35,952 bases of DNA from the NCBI GenBank assembly GCA_018823105.1, contig JAHJJH010000152.1, positions 1-35,952 of the forward strand, read 5' to 3'. Positions within the stretch are counted from its first letter, which is position 1; the number at the start of each line of letters is the position of its first letter. The notes under the pieces are model-generated. The model ran no database searches and was not told the DNA's origin. It worked only from the letters and a program-made list of their open reading frames with translations. This document shows, piece by piece, positions 15,481-23,518 of the stretch. The DNA is from Verrucomicrobiota bacterium. GTDB taxonomy: Bacteria; Verrucomicrobiota; Kiritimatiellia; CAIQIC01; JAGNIJ01. Position numbers and translations under genes: made by a program.

Positions 15481-17595
15481 TTAGGTCTGGGCTCCGGCCG
15501 GAAGGTGAGGTTCAAAGACGGGCCCGCCGACATTTTTCGCGGCCTGGGCGGCTTCGCAGGCCCGGCGATAGAAAACCTCCTGGCTGCGCACGGCCTTTTT
15601 CTTCGCCGGCGGCGCCAGGCGTTCGTAGGCGCCGTCCGGGAGCAGGCGCCGGGCCTTGACGTTGTCCTGCAGGCTGGTCTCGAGGATGGCCACGAGGCGG
15701 GCGCGGGAATCCGGGTCCTCGACCGGGACCAGCAACTCGACGCGCCGATCGAGGTTGCGCGGCATCCAGTCGGCGCTGGAGATGAAGACCAGCTCGTCGC
15801 CCCCGTTATGGAAGTAGAAAAGGCGGCTGTGCTCGAGGAAGCGGTCCAGGATGCTGAAGACCGTGATGTTCTCGCTCAAGCCGGGCACGCCGGGCCGCAG
15901 GCAGCAGATGCCGCGCACGTTGAGCGCGATCTCGACGCCGGCCTTCGAGGCCTCGTAGAGCTTCTGGATCAGGTCCGGGTCGCCCAGCGAGTTGAGCTTG
16001 GCCAGAATGCGCGCCGGCTGGCCCTGCTTGCGGCGTTCGATCTCGTTCTGCACCAGGTCCAGGAGCCGTGCGCGCAGGCCGATGGGCGCGGCTTCGAGCT
16101 TGCGGTAACGGACGGGCTGGGAATAGCCGGTGATGGTATTGAAAAACGAGGAGGCGTCGGCGCCGTAGTCCTCCTCCGCGGTCAGGAAGCTGATGTCGCT
16201 GTAAAGCCGCGCGGTTTTTTCATTGTAATTGCCGGTGCCGAAATGCACGTAGCGGCGGATCCCGTCCGGCTCGCGCCGCACGACGATGAGAATCTTGGCG
16301 TGCGTCTTGAGCCCCTTGAGGCCGTAGATGATCTGGACTCCGGCATGCTCCAGCGCCGTGGCCCAGCCGATGTTGCGGGCCTCGTCGAAGCGGGCCTTCA
16401 GTTCCACGACCACGGTGACGTGTTTGCCGCGGTCGGCCGCCCGCGCCAGGGCCGCGACGACCGGGCTGTTCTCGCTCGTCCGGTACAGGATCTGCTTGAT
16501 CGCCAGCACGTTCGGATCGTTCACCGCCTCCTCGATCAGGCGGAGGACGGGATCGAAACTGTCGTAGGGATGGACCAGCAGCACGTTGCGGCGGGACAGC
16601 ACCTCGAAGACGGATTCCTGCGGAGGCAGGGCGGGAGACGGCTGGGGCGGCCAGTCCTCCACCTTGAGCTGATCAAAGCCGGTCATCCAGGCCAGCCGGA
16701 AAAAGGCGGCAAGGTCCAGCGGCCCGGGCACGGAGAAGGACTCCTCCTCCGACACGTCGAGGGCGCTCCGCAGGAACCCGAGGAGTACGTCGGAAGGCTT
16801 CCCGCCCACTTCGAGCCGGAGGCATGGGCTGCGCTTGCGCTCGGTCAGCACCTCCTTCATCTGGGCCAGCAGGTCGCCGGCGGCGTCCTCGGCGACGCTC
16901 AAGTCCGCGTTGCGCGTGAGACGGAACGGCACGCTCTCCAGGATGGGCTCGCCGGGGAAGACCCGGTCCAGGAACGCGGTGACCAGGTCCTCAATCGGCA
17001 AGTAGTGAAACCCGGCTACGGTCGGGACGGTGACAAAGCGCGCGATCCCCTTGGGCAGGGGGATCACGGCGAAACGCGGCATCTCGGCGCCCCGCACGGC
17101 CTTGAGCCGGACGCACAGGTTGAGGCCGAGACCGGACAGCAGGGGGAACGGTTCCTCGAGGTCCACCGCCATCGGGGTGATGATGGGAAAAATCTCGTGC
17201 TCGAAGACGGACTCCAGGTAGGCATCCTGCTCCGGCGTCAGCCCGCGTCTATCCACGCGCCGGATGCCCTGCTCCGCGAGCTTGGGCTCCAAGTCGTTCA
17301 GCAGGCAGGCATACTGGTCGGCCATCATGGCGCGCACGGCCTGGCCGATTTCCGCCAGTTGTTCCTGCACGTTCAAGCCCGACGCGTCCGTGCCGTTCCA
17401 CCCCTGCGCCCGCAGTTGCTGCAGGCCGCCAACCCGGATCATGAAAAACTCGTCGAGATTGGAGCCGGTGATGGCCAGGAACTTCAAGCGCTCCAGCAGC
17501 GGCAGGGAGGCGTCCTGCGCCTCCTCCAGCACGCGCCGGTTGAAGGCGAGCCAGCTCAACTCGCGGTTGAAGAACCGGTCGGGCTTAGGCGCCAT
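15481..17595 (-). CDS. ppk1: Polyphosphate kinase 1
   Basis: The 704-residue enzyme transfers the terminal phosphate of ATP to growing polyphosphate, reversibly. The family order is visible: an N-terminal domain starting FFNRELSWLAFNRRVLEEA with the GSNLDEFFMIRV strand, then the middle domain, then two phospholipase-D-like domains. The catalytic histidine region reads RYVHFGTGNYNEKTARL (His451), and the second domain shows FISSADWMPRNLDRRVE. The length is normal for PPK1. The start overlaps the 3' end of ppx by 11 bp and the stop is one base from the CHAD gene, so synthesis, breakdown and binding of polyphosphate are encoded in one transcript. Confidence 0.95.
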   Translation of the reverse strand: MAPKPDRFFNRELSWLAFNRRVLEEAQDASLPLLERLKFLAITGSNLDEFFMIRVGGLQQLRAQGWNGTDASGLNVQEQLAEIGQAVRAMMADQYACLLNDLEPKLAEQGIRRVDRRGLTPEQDAYLESVFEHEIFPIITPMAVDLEEPFPLLSGLGLNLCVRLKAVRGAEMPRFAVIPLPKGIARFVTVPTVAGFHYLPIEDLVTAFLDRVFPGEPILESVPFRLTRNADLSVAEDAAGDLLAQMKEVLTERKRSPCLRLEVGGKPSDVLLGFLRSALDVSEEESFSVPGPLDLAAFFRLAWMTGFDQLKVEDWPPQPSPALPPQESVFEVLSRRNVLLVHPYDSFDPVLRLIEEAVNDPNVLAIKQILYRTSENSPVVAALARAADRGKHVTVVVELKARFDEARNIGWATALEHAGVQIIYGLKGLKTHAKILIVVRREPDGIRRYVHFGTGNYNEKTARLYSDISFLTAEEDYGADASSFFNTITGYSQPVRYRKLEAAPIGLRARLLDLVQNEIERRKQGQPARILAKLNSLGDPDLIQKLYEASKAGVEIALNVRGICCLRPGVPGLSENITVFSILDRFLEHSRLFYFHNGGDELVFISSADWMPRNLDRRVELLVPVEDPDSRARLVAILETSLQDNVKARRLLPDGAYERLAPPAKKKAVRSQEVFYRRACEAAQAAKNVGGPVFEPHLPAGAQT

Positions 17596-19198
17596 CGCGC
17601 GCCTCCGGATCGGCGAAGCGTTCTTCCTTCAGGACCACGGGCATGCCGTAGACCTCCTCGAACAGCGCCCCTTTTTCCTTCAAGGCCAGGCGCTCCAGGG
17701 TGAGATCTTCCACGTTGTGCACGGTGATGACGAACTGTCCCGGCTCCCGCGAGAAATCCAGGTCCCGGACCTGCTGGAGGTGGTTGCGCTCGAGGGCGTC
17801 CGCCACGCGAATCAGGGCGGCCATCTTCGACACCGTGATGCGGTCGTCCCGGTTGAGCGCCATGTACTCGGGATGGGTGGCGGCGGGCAGGGCGCGGCGG
17901 TGATAACGGGCGACCAGCGCGACGATGGTCTGTTCCTCGCGGGTCAGGCCGAACAGATCGCTGTGGAGGATCACGTAGAGCGAATGCTTGTGATGGCTAC
18001 GGCTGCTGATGAAACCGCCCATCTCGTGGAGCCGCGCGGCCACCTCGAGCAGCAACTCGTACCGGTGGTCGAGCTGGTGCTCGGGCTGCAGTTCCCGGAA
18101 GAGACGCACGGACAGGTCCGCCACGTGGGCGGCATGGGCGGCGTCCACATTATACTTGTCGGCCAGGGCGATGGCGGAGTGCCGCACCTGTTCCGCGAAG
18201 GAGCCGGTCCAGTAGCCGTGCAGGGTCATTTCCTTGAGCAGGCCGTCGCGGAAGCTGGCCTTCGGCACGAGGATGTGCTCCGCCTTGAAGGCGCGCGCCA
18301 GGTGCTGGTACACCAGCAGGGCCGGGCCGACGGTCTCGGCCTCCTGGTAAGTCAACTGGTACTTGCCCACGATCTTGGCCACGGTCATCGGCAGCAGCTT
18401 GTCGGTGAAACCGGCCAGGGTCTTGTAGTCGAGGCGCGCCGTTTTCCGCTCGGACCAGTCCGGACAGAGCTGCGCGGCGGCGAAATGCGCATCGCCCGAC
18501 ATGGCGACCAGCACGGGAACGGTGGACACCGGCAGATTGCGTACGACCTGCTCGACCAGTCGCTGGATATGCTGCCCCAGGATGGTCCGCACGCGCTCGG
18601 TGGGGGCGCGGTGCGTTTCGAGGGTCTCGCGCATGCGCAGCGATCCCAGGCGGTAGGAGTCGGAAAAAGCGATGTGCCCCTCCTGGAGCAGGATCAGTTC
18701 CGTGCTGCCGCCGCCCACGTCGGCGACCAGCAGCGAGCCGGTCTTCAACTCGGGCTCGTCCGCCAGGACGGTCTGGGCGGCCATGAACGTGAGGCGGTTT
18801 TCCTCCGCCTCGTCAATCGCCCGCACGTTGATGCGCGTGGTGATGTAGATTCGGTCCAGGAAGGTGTCGCGGTTCTGCGCCTCGCGCACCGAACTGGTGG
18901 CCACGGCGCGAATCTGCTCCGGCTGCGTGATCCCGTATTCCTCCATGACCCGGCGAAATCCCTTCAGGATATCCACGCACTCCTGAATGGTGGTCTGCTG
19001 GATCCGGCCGCGAGTGAACGTGTCCTTGCCCAACTGCACGCCCTGGGAAAGACTGTCCAGCTTGCGGACGCCCCCCTGGTCGTCGATCTCGGCGATCTCC
19101 ATGTGGATGGCCGTGGCCCCGATATCGACCACGGCGGCCATCCGGACGTTGCGCGGCGGCGTGGGACTCTCGGGCGGCGGGACCGGTTCGGGATTCAT
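17585..19198 (-). CDS. ppx: Exopolyphosphatase (Ppx/GppA family) with HD-like tail
   Basis: The 537-residue protein belongs to the actin-like ATPase fold phosphatases that remove terminal phosphate from polyphosphate or hydrolyse pppGpp. Phosphate-binding motifs are seen as VVDIGATAIHMEIAEI near the N-terminus and VADVGGGSTELILL near residue 160. The C-terminal third (about 310-500) is an HD-like helical domain (RLHEMGG, then HHKHS). It overlaps the ROK kinase gene by 4 bp upstream and ppk1 by 11 bp downstream. A true exopolyphosphatase role is favoured over GppA because of ppk1 and CHAD beside it; both activities remain possible. Confidence 0.9.
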   Translation of the reverse strand: MNPEPVPPPESPTPPRNVRMAAVVDIGATAIHMEIAEIDDQGGVRKLDSLSQGVQLGKDTFTRGRIQQTTIQECVDILKGFRRVMEEYGITQPEQIRAVATSSVREAQNRDTFLDRIYITTRINVRAIDEAEENRLTFMAAQTVLADEPELKTGSLLVADVGGGSTELILLQEGHIAFSDSYRLGSLRMRETLETHRAPTERVRTILGQHIQRLVEQVVRNLPVSTVPVLVAMSGDAHFAAAQLCPDWSERKTARLDYKTLAGFTDKLLPMTVAKIVGKYQLTYQEAETVGPALLVYQHLARAFKAEHILVPKASFRDGLLKEMTLHGYWTGSFAEQVRHSAIALADKYNVDAAHAAHVADLSVRLFRELQPEHQLDHRYELLLEVAARLHEMGGFISSRSHHKHSLYVILHSDLFGLTREEQTIVALVARYHRRALPAATHPEYMALNRDDRITVSKMAALIRVADALERNHLQQVRDLDFSREPGQFVITVHNVEDLTLERLALKEKGALFEEVYGMPVVLKEERFADPEARDGA

Positions 19199-20199
19199 GA
19201 GTCGGATTCCTCTTTTTCAGCGACATCCGCGGCGGCCAGCGCCGCCGCGCCGAGCGCGGTGGCCGCGTCGCCCAGTCGGGCGACCACGATTTTCAATTCA
19301 CTCGTGAAAATCTTCATGGCCTTGCCCTCGACCGCCTTGCGTACCTCGCCCAGGAACAGGTTCGGCATCGCCTCCACCAGGCCGCCGCCCAGCACGAGGA
19401 CGTCCGGGGCCAGCAGGTTGACCACGCCCGCGAGGGCGGTCCCAAGCATCTGGGCGGCGTTGCGCACGATCTGCTCGACCCCCCGGTCGCCGGCTTCAAT
19501 CGCCTTGGCCAGCGTGCCGCTTTTCATGGCGCCGACGTCCGTGCCCGCCAGGTCCAGCAGGTGCGGCGCCTCCCCCCGATGCGCGGCCATGGCGGCCTCG
19601 GAGGCAATCGCCAGGCGGCTGGCGACCGTCTCAAGGCATCCTCTCTGCCCGCAGCCGCAAAGCCGGCCCCCCGGCTGCACCGGGATGTGACCGATCTCCA
19701 TGCAGGAACTGCGTTGACCGCGGAAAAGGCGGCCTTCGTAAACGCAAGCCCCGCCCAGACCCGTGCCGGGAAAGACCCCCAGTGCGCAGCGCGCCTTCTG
19801 GGCCGCGCCGAACCGGTACTCGCCGTACAGCCCCGCATCCACGTCGTTCGCAATCGTCACCGCGCAACCGAACGTTTTTCCCAGCGTCTGCTTCAGCGGC
19901 ACGTTCTGCCAGCCCAGATTGGGCGCCGTAAGGATGACGCCCCGGTCGAGATCCAGGGGGCCCGGACAACCCACGCCGATGCCCGAGATGGCCGACATCT
20001 TCAGGTGGGCCTGGCTGACCGCGCCTTGAATGGTGTCAAGGAGGCGGGAAAGCACCTGCCGGGCGCCGCCCTGGGCGCGTGTCTTTACGCGATCGGAAGC
20101 CAGCGGCTTGAAGCGGTCGTTGAAGACCGTGGCCATCATCTTCGTACCGCCCAGGTCGAAGCCGACCCAGTATTTTTTCCCGGCTTTCTTTTGCGACAT
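19195..20199 (-). CDS. ROK-family sugar kinase (probable glucokinase)
   Basis: The 334-residue kinase begins YWVGFDLGGTKMMA, the phosphate-binding loop of ROK proteins. It has the catalytic region IANDVDAG and the zinc motif CGCGQRGCLE (Cys181, Cys183, Cys188) with the partner histidine in EIGHIPV. Glucose or a related hexose is the likely substrate. ATG 20199 has a GGAGG site; upstream residues do not fit the family. The stop overlaps the ppx start (ATGA). Because it is coupled to polyphosphate genes, use of polyphosphate as phosphate donor is conceivable, as in polyphosphate glucokinases, but no diagnostic residue for that could be identified here. Confidence 0.85.
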   Translation of the reverse strand: MSQKKAGKKYWVGFDLGGTKMMATVFNDRFKPLASDRVKTRAQGGARQVLSRLLDTIQGAVSQAHLKMSAISGIGVGCPGPLDLDRGVILTAPNLGWQNVPLKQTLGKTFGCAVTIANDVDAGLYGEYRFGAAQKARCALGVFPGTGLGGACVYEGRLFRGQRSSCMEIGHIPVQPGGRLCGCGQRGCLETVASRLAIASEAAMAAHRGEAPHLLDLAGTDVGAMKSGTLAKAIEAGDRGVEQIVRNAAQMLGTALAGVVNLLAPDVLVLGGGLVEAMPNLFLGEVRKAVEGKAMKIFTSELKIVVARLGDAATALGAAALAAADVAEKEESDS

Positions 20200-20231
20200 G
20201 CGATCCTGCCTCCTGCTCCCCGGTGGAAGCC

Positions 20232-20329
20232 TGTAGCGGCGTTTCTGCGAAACGCCATACACGGCGGCCCCGCGGAACGCGGGGCTAGCTCGCCGCTTGC
20301 CCCGCCTCCGGCGGGAAGCCGCCGCTACA
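20232..20329. repeat. 98-bp multi-hairpin palindromic repeat
   Basis: Outer arms TGTAGCGGCG and CGCCGCTACA are perfect complements. Inside lie further hairpins: GGCGTTTC/GAAACGCC, CCCCGCG/CGCGGGG and CCCGCC/GGCGGG. This nested layout is that of a REP/BIME-like element. It sits between the cyclophilin stop and the ROK kinase start on the minus strand and has no T-run, so it is not a simple terminator, although the transcript would fold strongly here. Confidence 0.65.
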
Positions 20330-20334
20330 ACCGG

Positions 20335-20958
20335 CTAGGGCTTTCTGACAGCCTCGGTGATCTCGATGGCCTCCACCGGCACATCGCCATATGGGCCGTG
20401 TCGGCCCGTGGCCACCGACTTGATCCGGTCCACCACGTCCATGCCTTCCACGACCCGGCCGAACACGCAGTATCCGAATCCGCGCGGATCGGTCGAGGTG
20501 TGGTCCAGCGGAGTGTTGTCCGCGACGTTGATGAAAAACTGGGCGGAGGCGCTGTGGATGTCCGCGGTGCGCGCCATGGCAATGGTGCCGCGTTTGTTCT
20601 TGAGCCCGTTGTCCGCCTCGTTGCGGATCGGCTCGCGGGTGGGTTTCTGGGCCATGTCGCGGGTGAACCCGCCGCCCTGGATCATGAACCCGTTGATGAC
20701 CCGGTGGAAGATCGTCCCGTTGAAGTGTCCGGCGTCCACGTAGGCAAGGAAATTGGAAACCGTGAGCGGGGCCTTCTCCGCGTTCAGCTCGAGCGTGATA
20801 TCGCCCTGGCTCGTGCGCAGGATCACCTTCGGCTGTTTCGGCGACGGGGGCACCCCGGCGTCCGGCGGGGCCGGAGGGGTGTCCGTGGGCGATTGGCCGC
20901 CGGCGGCAAAGCCCAGGATCAGGAACAGCCCGAAAGGCGTAAGGATGGACCTCATCAT
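20335..20958 (-). CDS. Secreted cyclophilin-type peptidyl-prolyl isomerase
   Basis: The 207-residue protein has a signal peptide or lipoprotein-like hydrophobic N-terminus ([17 protein letters not shown]), a Pro-rich linker, then a cyclophilin domain from about residue 43. Family landmarks are [36 protein letters not shown] and the [15 protein letters not shown] ending. It catalyses cis-trans isomerisation of proline bonds, most likely in the periplasm, helping folding of exported proteins. The start has AGGAG immediately upstream, and a good promoter lies about 50 bp further. It may be the first gene of the minus-strand operon, but a palindromic repeat separates it from the ROK kinase. Confidence 0.9.
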   Translation of the reverse strand: MMRSILTPFGLFLILGFAAGGQSPTDTPPAPPDAGVPPSPKQPKVILRTSQGDITLELNAEKAPLTVSNFLAYVDAGHFNGTIFHRVINGFMIQGGGFTRDMAQKPTREPIRNEADNGLKNKRGTIAMARTADIHSASAQFFINVADNTPLDHTSTDPRGFGYCVFGRVVEGMDVVDRIKSVATGRHGPYGDVPVEAIEITEAVRKP

Positions 20959-21006
20959 GTGCTCCTGTGTTTGTGCGTGTTGACGTGAACAACCGAACTC
21001 CCGGGC

Positions 21007-21035
21007 ATTCTACGTTACGGCTTTCAGGCAGGCAA
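21007..21035 (-). promoter_or_regulatory. Sigma70-type promoter for the cyclophilin operon
   Basis: On the minus strand TTGCCT (21035-21030) and TAGAAT (21012-21007) are spaced by exactly 17 bp. They match the -35 and -10 consensus at four and five positions. Transcription would start near 21000, giving a leader of about 40 bases that ends in the AGGAG site of the cyclophilin gene. Confidence 0.55.
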
Positions 21036-21145
21036 GCTGGACTCGCGTTAAAAGGATGTCGCTAAAAAAGAGCTTGCCCGGAGAAAGAAGTAGCGGCAAA
21101 GTCCAAGGTGAGGGGGGAGAGGACATGAGGGGTCGTTGGGTCATG

Positions 21146-21186
21146 GACGCACGACGCACGACGCACGACGCACGACGCACGACGCA
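21146..21186 (+). repeat. 7-bp tandem repeat, about 5.7 copies
   Basis: The heptamer ACGACGC is repeated without error from 21146 to 21186 (a partial unit, five full units, and one extra base). It has no spacer and is far too short per unit for CRISPR. It lies in non-coding DNA between divergent genes and is of the heptanucleotide tandem type known from several bacterial groups. Confidence 0.9.
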
Positions 21187-21295
21187 AGGCTTTTATCTTG
21201 TAGCCAAGCCCATACTCGGCCCGCCGCAGCAATCACAGAGCAGGGTCCCAGCCCACGCCGTCTTTTTGGCCGCTCCCTTTCCCCTTTTTTTTCGC

Positions 21296-21325
21296 GGACC
21301 TCGCGGGCCCGCAGGCCCTGTTTTT
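21296..21325 (+). terminator. Hairpin with T-run before the LamG gene
   Basis: GGACCT-C-GCG pairs with CGC-AGG-CCC around a GGCC loop, with one bulge and one mismatch, followed by TGTTTTT. It ends about 30 bp before the LamG start codon. It could stop stray transcription or act as an attenuator. The stem is imperfect, so this is tentative. Confidence 0.35.
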
Positions 21326-21355
21326 CAATGCTACCTGTCGCAGTCAGGAGGCAAC

Positions 21356-22864
21356 ATGAGAACCGCAAATAAGAGTTGGAAGTATTTACCGTTCATCGTC
21401 CTGGCGTTCATCCTGACCTCAACGTCAGCCCGAGCTTCCATAGCCTGTACGGGAAACACGGAGGTCGTTGCGGAGTACCTGTTCTTCGAGGGGGCGGGCA
21501 GCACCGTGGTCAATACGGGCGCTGATGGCGATGACGGCAATGCCGTGCTGACCAACGGGGCCAGTTTCAATTCGGATGTTCCTCCCTCCAATGCAGGCTG
21601 CGGCTGGAGCATCCAACTCCCTGCGACGGGTGCTGGTTCGACCACGCCGGCCATCGAGACGGCCGGCACGTACGATCCCCTGGCCGGCGCCAGCAATTTC
21701 ACCCTCATGGCGTGGATCAAACGCGCGAGCGGCGGCTCCAACAGCAACACCTCCGCCCGCATCGTGAGCGACACCAGCTCGTTGACGCTGACCAGTGCGA
21801 CGGCCGGCGTGGAATTTCGCTTTTCCGGTTCCGCGGGCACGCTTTCTTTGCGCGTCAACGGCAACGAAGTAAGCACCACGGTGGGCGGCATCGCTCCCAA
21901 CAGCAACGTCTGGCGGCACGTGGCAGTTGTCTATGATGGGACACGGCCGGCGACCAACACGCTGACGCGCAATGCCCATTTCTACGTGGACGGGATTCAG
22001 CGTGGGAGCGGCAATACACTCCAGGACGAGGTGGTCGGGGCCAACACCAACCGACTGACCTTGGGCAATTCATCCGTCGGCCGCGGAGCGGCCAACATAA
22101 TGGTCGGCAAAATGGATGACATGCTCATCCTGTACGGGTTTGCCCCCTACGCGGTTGGGAACGGCGAGACCAGCGCCGTGATCCGCTGCTTCATGCTCGC
22201 CAACGATGACATTGAGCGGCCGACCATTACGTGTCCTGACAACGTAAGCGTCGGCACCGACCCGGGCCTGTGTACCGCCTCCAACGTGAATCTCGGCCAG
22301 GCCGCGGCCGGGGACAACTGCGGCGTGGCCAGCCTCGTAAACGACGCGCCGGCCGTTTTCCCGGCAGGGACCAATCTGGTGATATGGACCACGACCGATT
22401 ACGCGGGCAACTCGATAAGTTGCACGCAGATGGTCACCGTGACCGATTCGGAACCGCCCACCATAAGTTGCCCGCCAGACATCACAACAAATACTGGGCC
22501 CTGCCTGGTCGCCATAACCAACCTCAACCTCGGACAGCCCATCGCTTCGGACAACTGCGGTGTGGTGAGTTTGATCAGCTTTGCCCCGGCCGAGTTCCCC
22601 GTGGGTACGACTTCCGTGACGTGGAAAGCCTGGGACGCCGCGGGCAATCAAGACGAATGTTCACAGCAAGTCACCGTGGAGCCGAGTCAAACCGCCGATT
22701 GCGACGGCGACGGGCTCACCGACTGGGAGGAAGTGCAGGTGTATCAGACCGATCCCGATAACCCCAGCACGGCCGGGGATGGATTAAGCGATGGGTGGAA
22801 GGTTCAATATGGGTTCGATCCCACTGTCTCCGTGCCGGCCGAATGCCGACCCCGTTACTGGTAG
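21356..22864 (+). CDS. Secreted LamG-HYR surface protein
   Basis: The 502-residue protein starts at ATG 21356, preceded by GGAGG, and has a signal peptide (YLPFIVLAFILTSTSARA). Residues about 35-270 form a LamG/concanavalin-like jelly roll (FTLMAWIKRASGG, WRHVAVVYDGT, FYVDGIQRG). Two HYR domains follow (about 285-366 and 367-447), each with a CP-x-N/D-start and a GTT/GTN-x-V-x-W pattern. The end carries a calcium-type DCDGDGLTDWEE repeat and stops soon after DPTV. Such modules bind carbohydrate or protein at the cell surface. It heads a plus-strand run whose next gene starts 12 bp later. Confidence 0.85.
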   Translation: MRTANKSWKYLPFIVLAFILTSTSARASIACTGNTEVVAEYLFFEGAGSTVVNTGADGDDGNAVLTNGASFNSDVPPSNAGCGWSIQLPATGAGSTTPAIETAGTYDPLAGASNFTLMAWIKRASGGSNSNTSARIVSDTSSLTLTSATAGVEFRFSGSAGTLSLRVNGNEVSTTVGGIAPNSNVWRHVAVVYDGTRPATNTLTRNAHFYVDGIQRGSGNTLQDEVVGANTNRLTLGNSSVGRGAANIMVGKMDDMLILYGFAPYAVGNGETSAVIRCFMLANDDIERPTITCPDNVSVGTDPGLCTASNVNLGQAAAGDNCGVASLVNDAPAVFPAGTNLVIWTTTDYAGNSISCTQMVTVTDSEPPTISCPPDITTNTGPCLVAITNLNLGQPIASDNCGVVSLISFAPAEFPVGTTSVTWKAWDAAGNQDECSQQVTVEPSQTADCDGDGLTDWEEVQVYQTDPDNPSTAGDGLSDGWKVQYGFDPTVSVPAECRPRYW

Positions 22865-22876
22865 GAGGTCCCTGAA

Positions 22877-23518
22877 ATGAAGATGAAAAGCATCCTTCTG
22901 GCGTTGGCGCTAACGTTTGTCGCGGCTCTGGGGGTTTTGTTCTTGGCCGTGCGGAGGGGCAGTGCTCCAGTCGCCGGCCGCTCTCCGCCGGCGCCACCTG
23001 ACAGCCCCCTGGCCGCGGAAAGCGTGCCCGAACCTTCAGAGCTGCCCGATGAGCTTCAGACTGCCGGAATGTTGTCCGATGAGTTGACGCCTGAACTGAT
23101 GGAGGCGCTCACCACCGCCATCGCGCGGATCCGGCGTGGGGACGGAAGCGCGCTCGATCTCCGGGCCGTGGATGGCGAATTCGAGCGAGTACAGGTCGAG
23201 CCCAATGAAGTTCTGACTGTTCGGCTGATCCTGCGAAACCTGGACGCGAGCCGCGCAGTGCTGATCGAAGCCGATCACGGAGGCAGCATCAATCACCGCT
23301 TGGGTCCTCTCACCATTCAGCCGAAAACGGCGAACGAGACCTTTGAATTCCAGTATGCCATCGGTGGGCACCCGGGCAAATACACGCTAATCGTCAGTCA
23401 GGGGAGTCGGCAGGAATTGCTCGAATTCCGGGCCGGGCCGGAGCCGCCGACAGGTCAGGCGGGGCCGCCGAGGATATTCAATCCAGAGGTTGTGCAAGCG
23501 AGGAGGTCGCAGACATGA
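22877..23518 (+). CDS. Unknown membrane-anchored or secreted protein
   Basis: The 213-residue product has a hydrophobic N-terminal segment (ILLALALTFVAALGVLFLAV) with no obvious cleavage site, so it may be an anchor. A Pro-rich linker (residues about 34-60) and a beta-rich C-terminal domain follow, with VEPNEVLTVRLILRNLDAS and a GGHPGKYTLIVSQGS ending that suggest an Ig-like sandwich. No known family was recognised. It is tightly placed, 12 bp after the LamG gene and overlapping the RHS start by 4 bp. Export, assembly or anchoring of the RHS protein is a reasonable guess but only that. Confidence 0.6.
   Translation: MKMKSILLALALTFVAALGVLFLAVRRGSAPVAGRSPPAPPDSPLAAESVPEPSELPDELQTAGMLSDELTPELMEALTTAIARIRRGDGSALDLRAVDGEFERVQVEPNEVLTVRLILRNLDASRAVLIEADHGGSINHRLGPLTIQPKTANETFEFQYAIGGHPGKYTLIVSQGSRQELLEFRAGPEPPTGQAGPPRIFNPEVVQARRSQT

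Larger units (their letters stand above)
20959..21355. other. 397-bp divergent intergenic region
   Basis: This region separates the minus-strand cyclophilin operon from the plus-strand LamG gene. It contains the cyclophilin promoter (21007-21035), a 7-bp tandem array (21146-21186), pyrimidine-rich runs (about 21260-21293) and a hairpin with a T-run (21296-21325). The LamG frame stays open through it back to 21056, but the encoded residues are low-complexity and lack a signal peptide, so no gene is called. Confidence 0.6.

Noticed and set aside
13536-19690. Very long plus-strand frames (for example 15130-17703 and 17264-19690) opposite the ppk1 and ppx genes
   Set aside because: These are antisense shadows of GC-rich genes. 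The minus strand carries full motif sets for kinase, CHAD, PPK1 and Ppx.
21146-21186. Short tandem array considered as a CRISPR
   Set aside because: Seven-base units with no spacers are a simple tandem repeat, and no cas gene is in the window.
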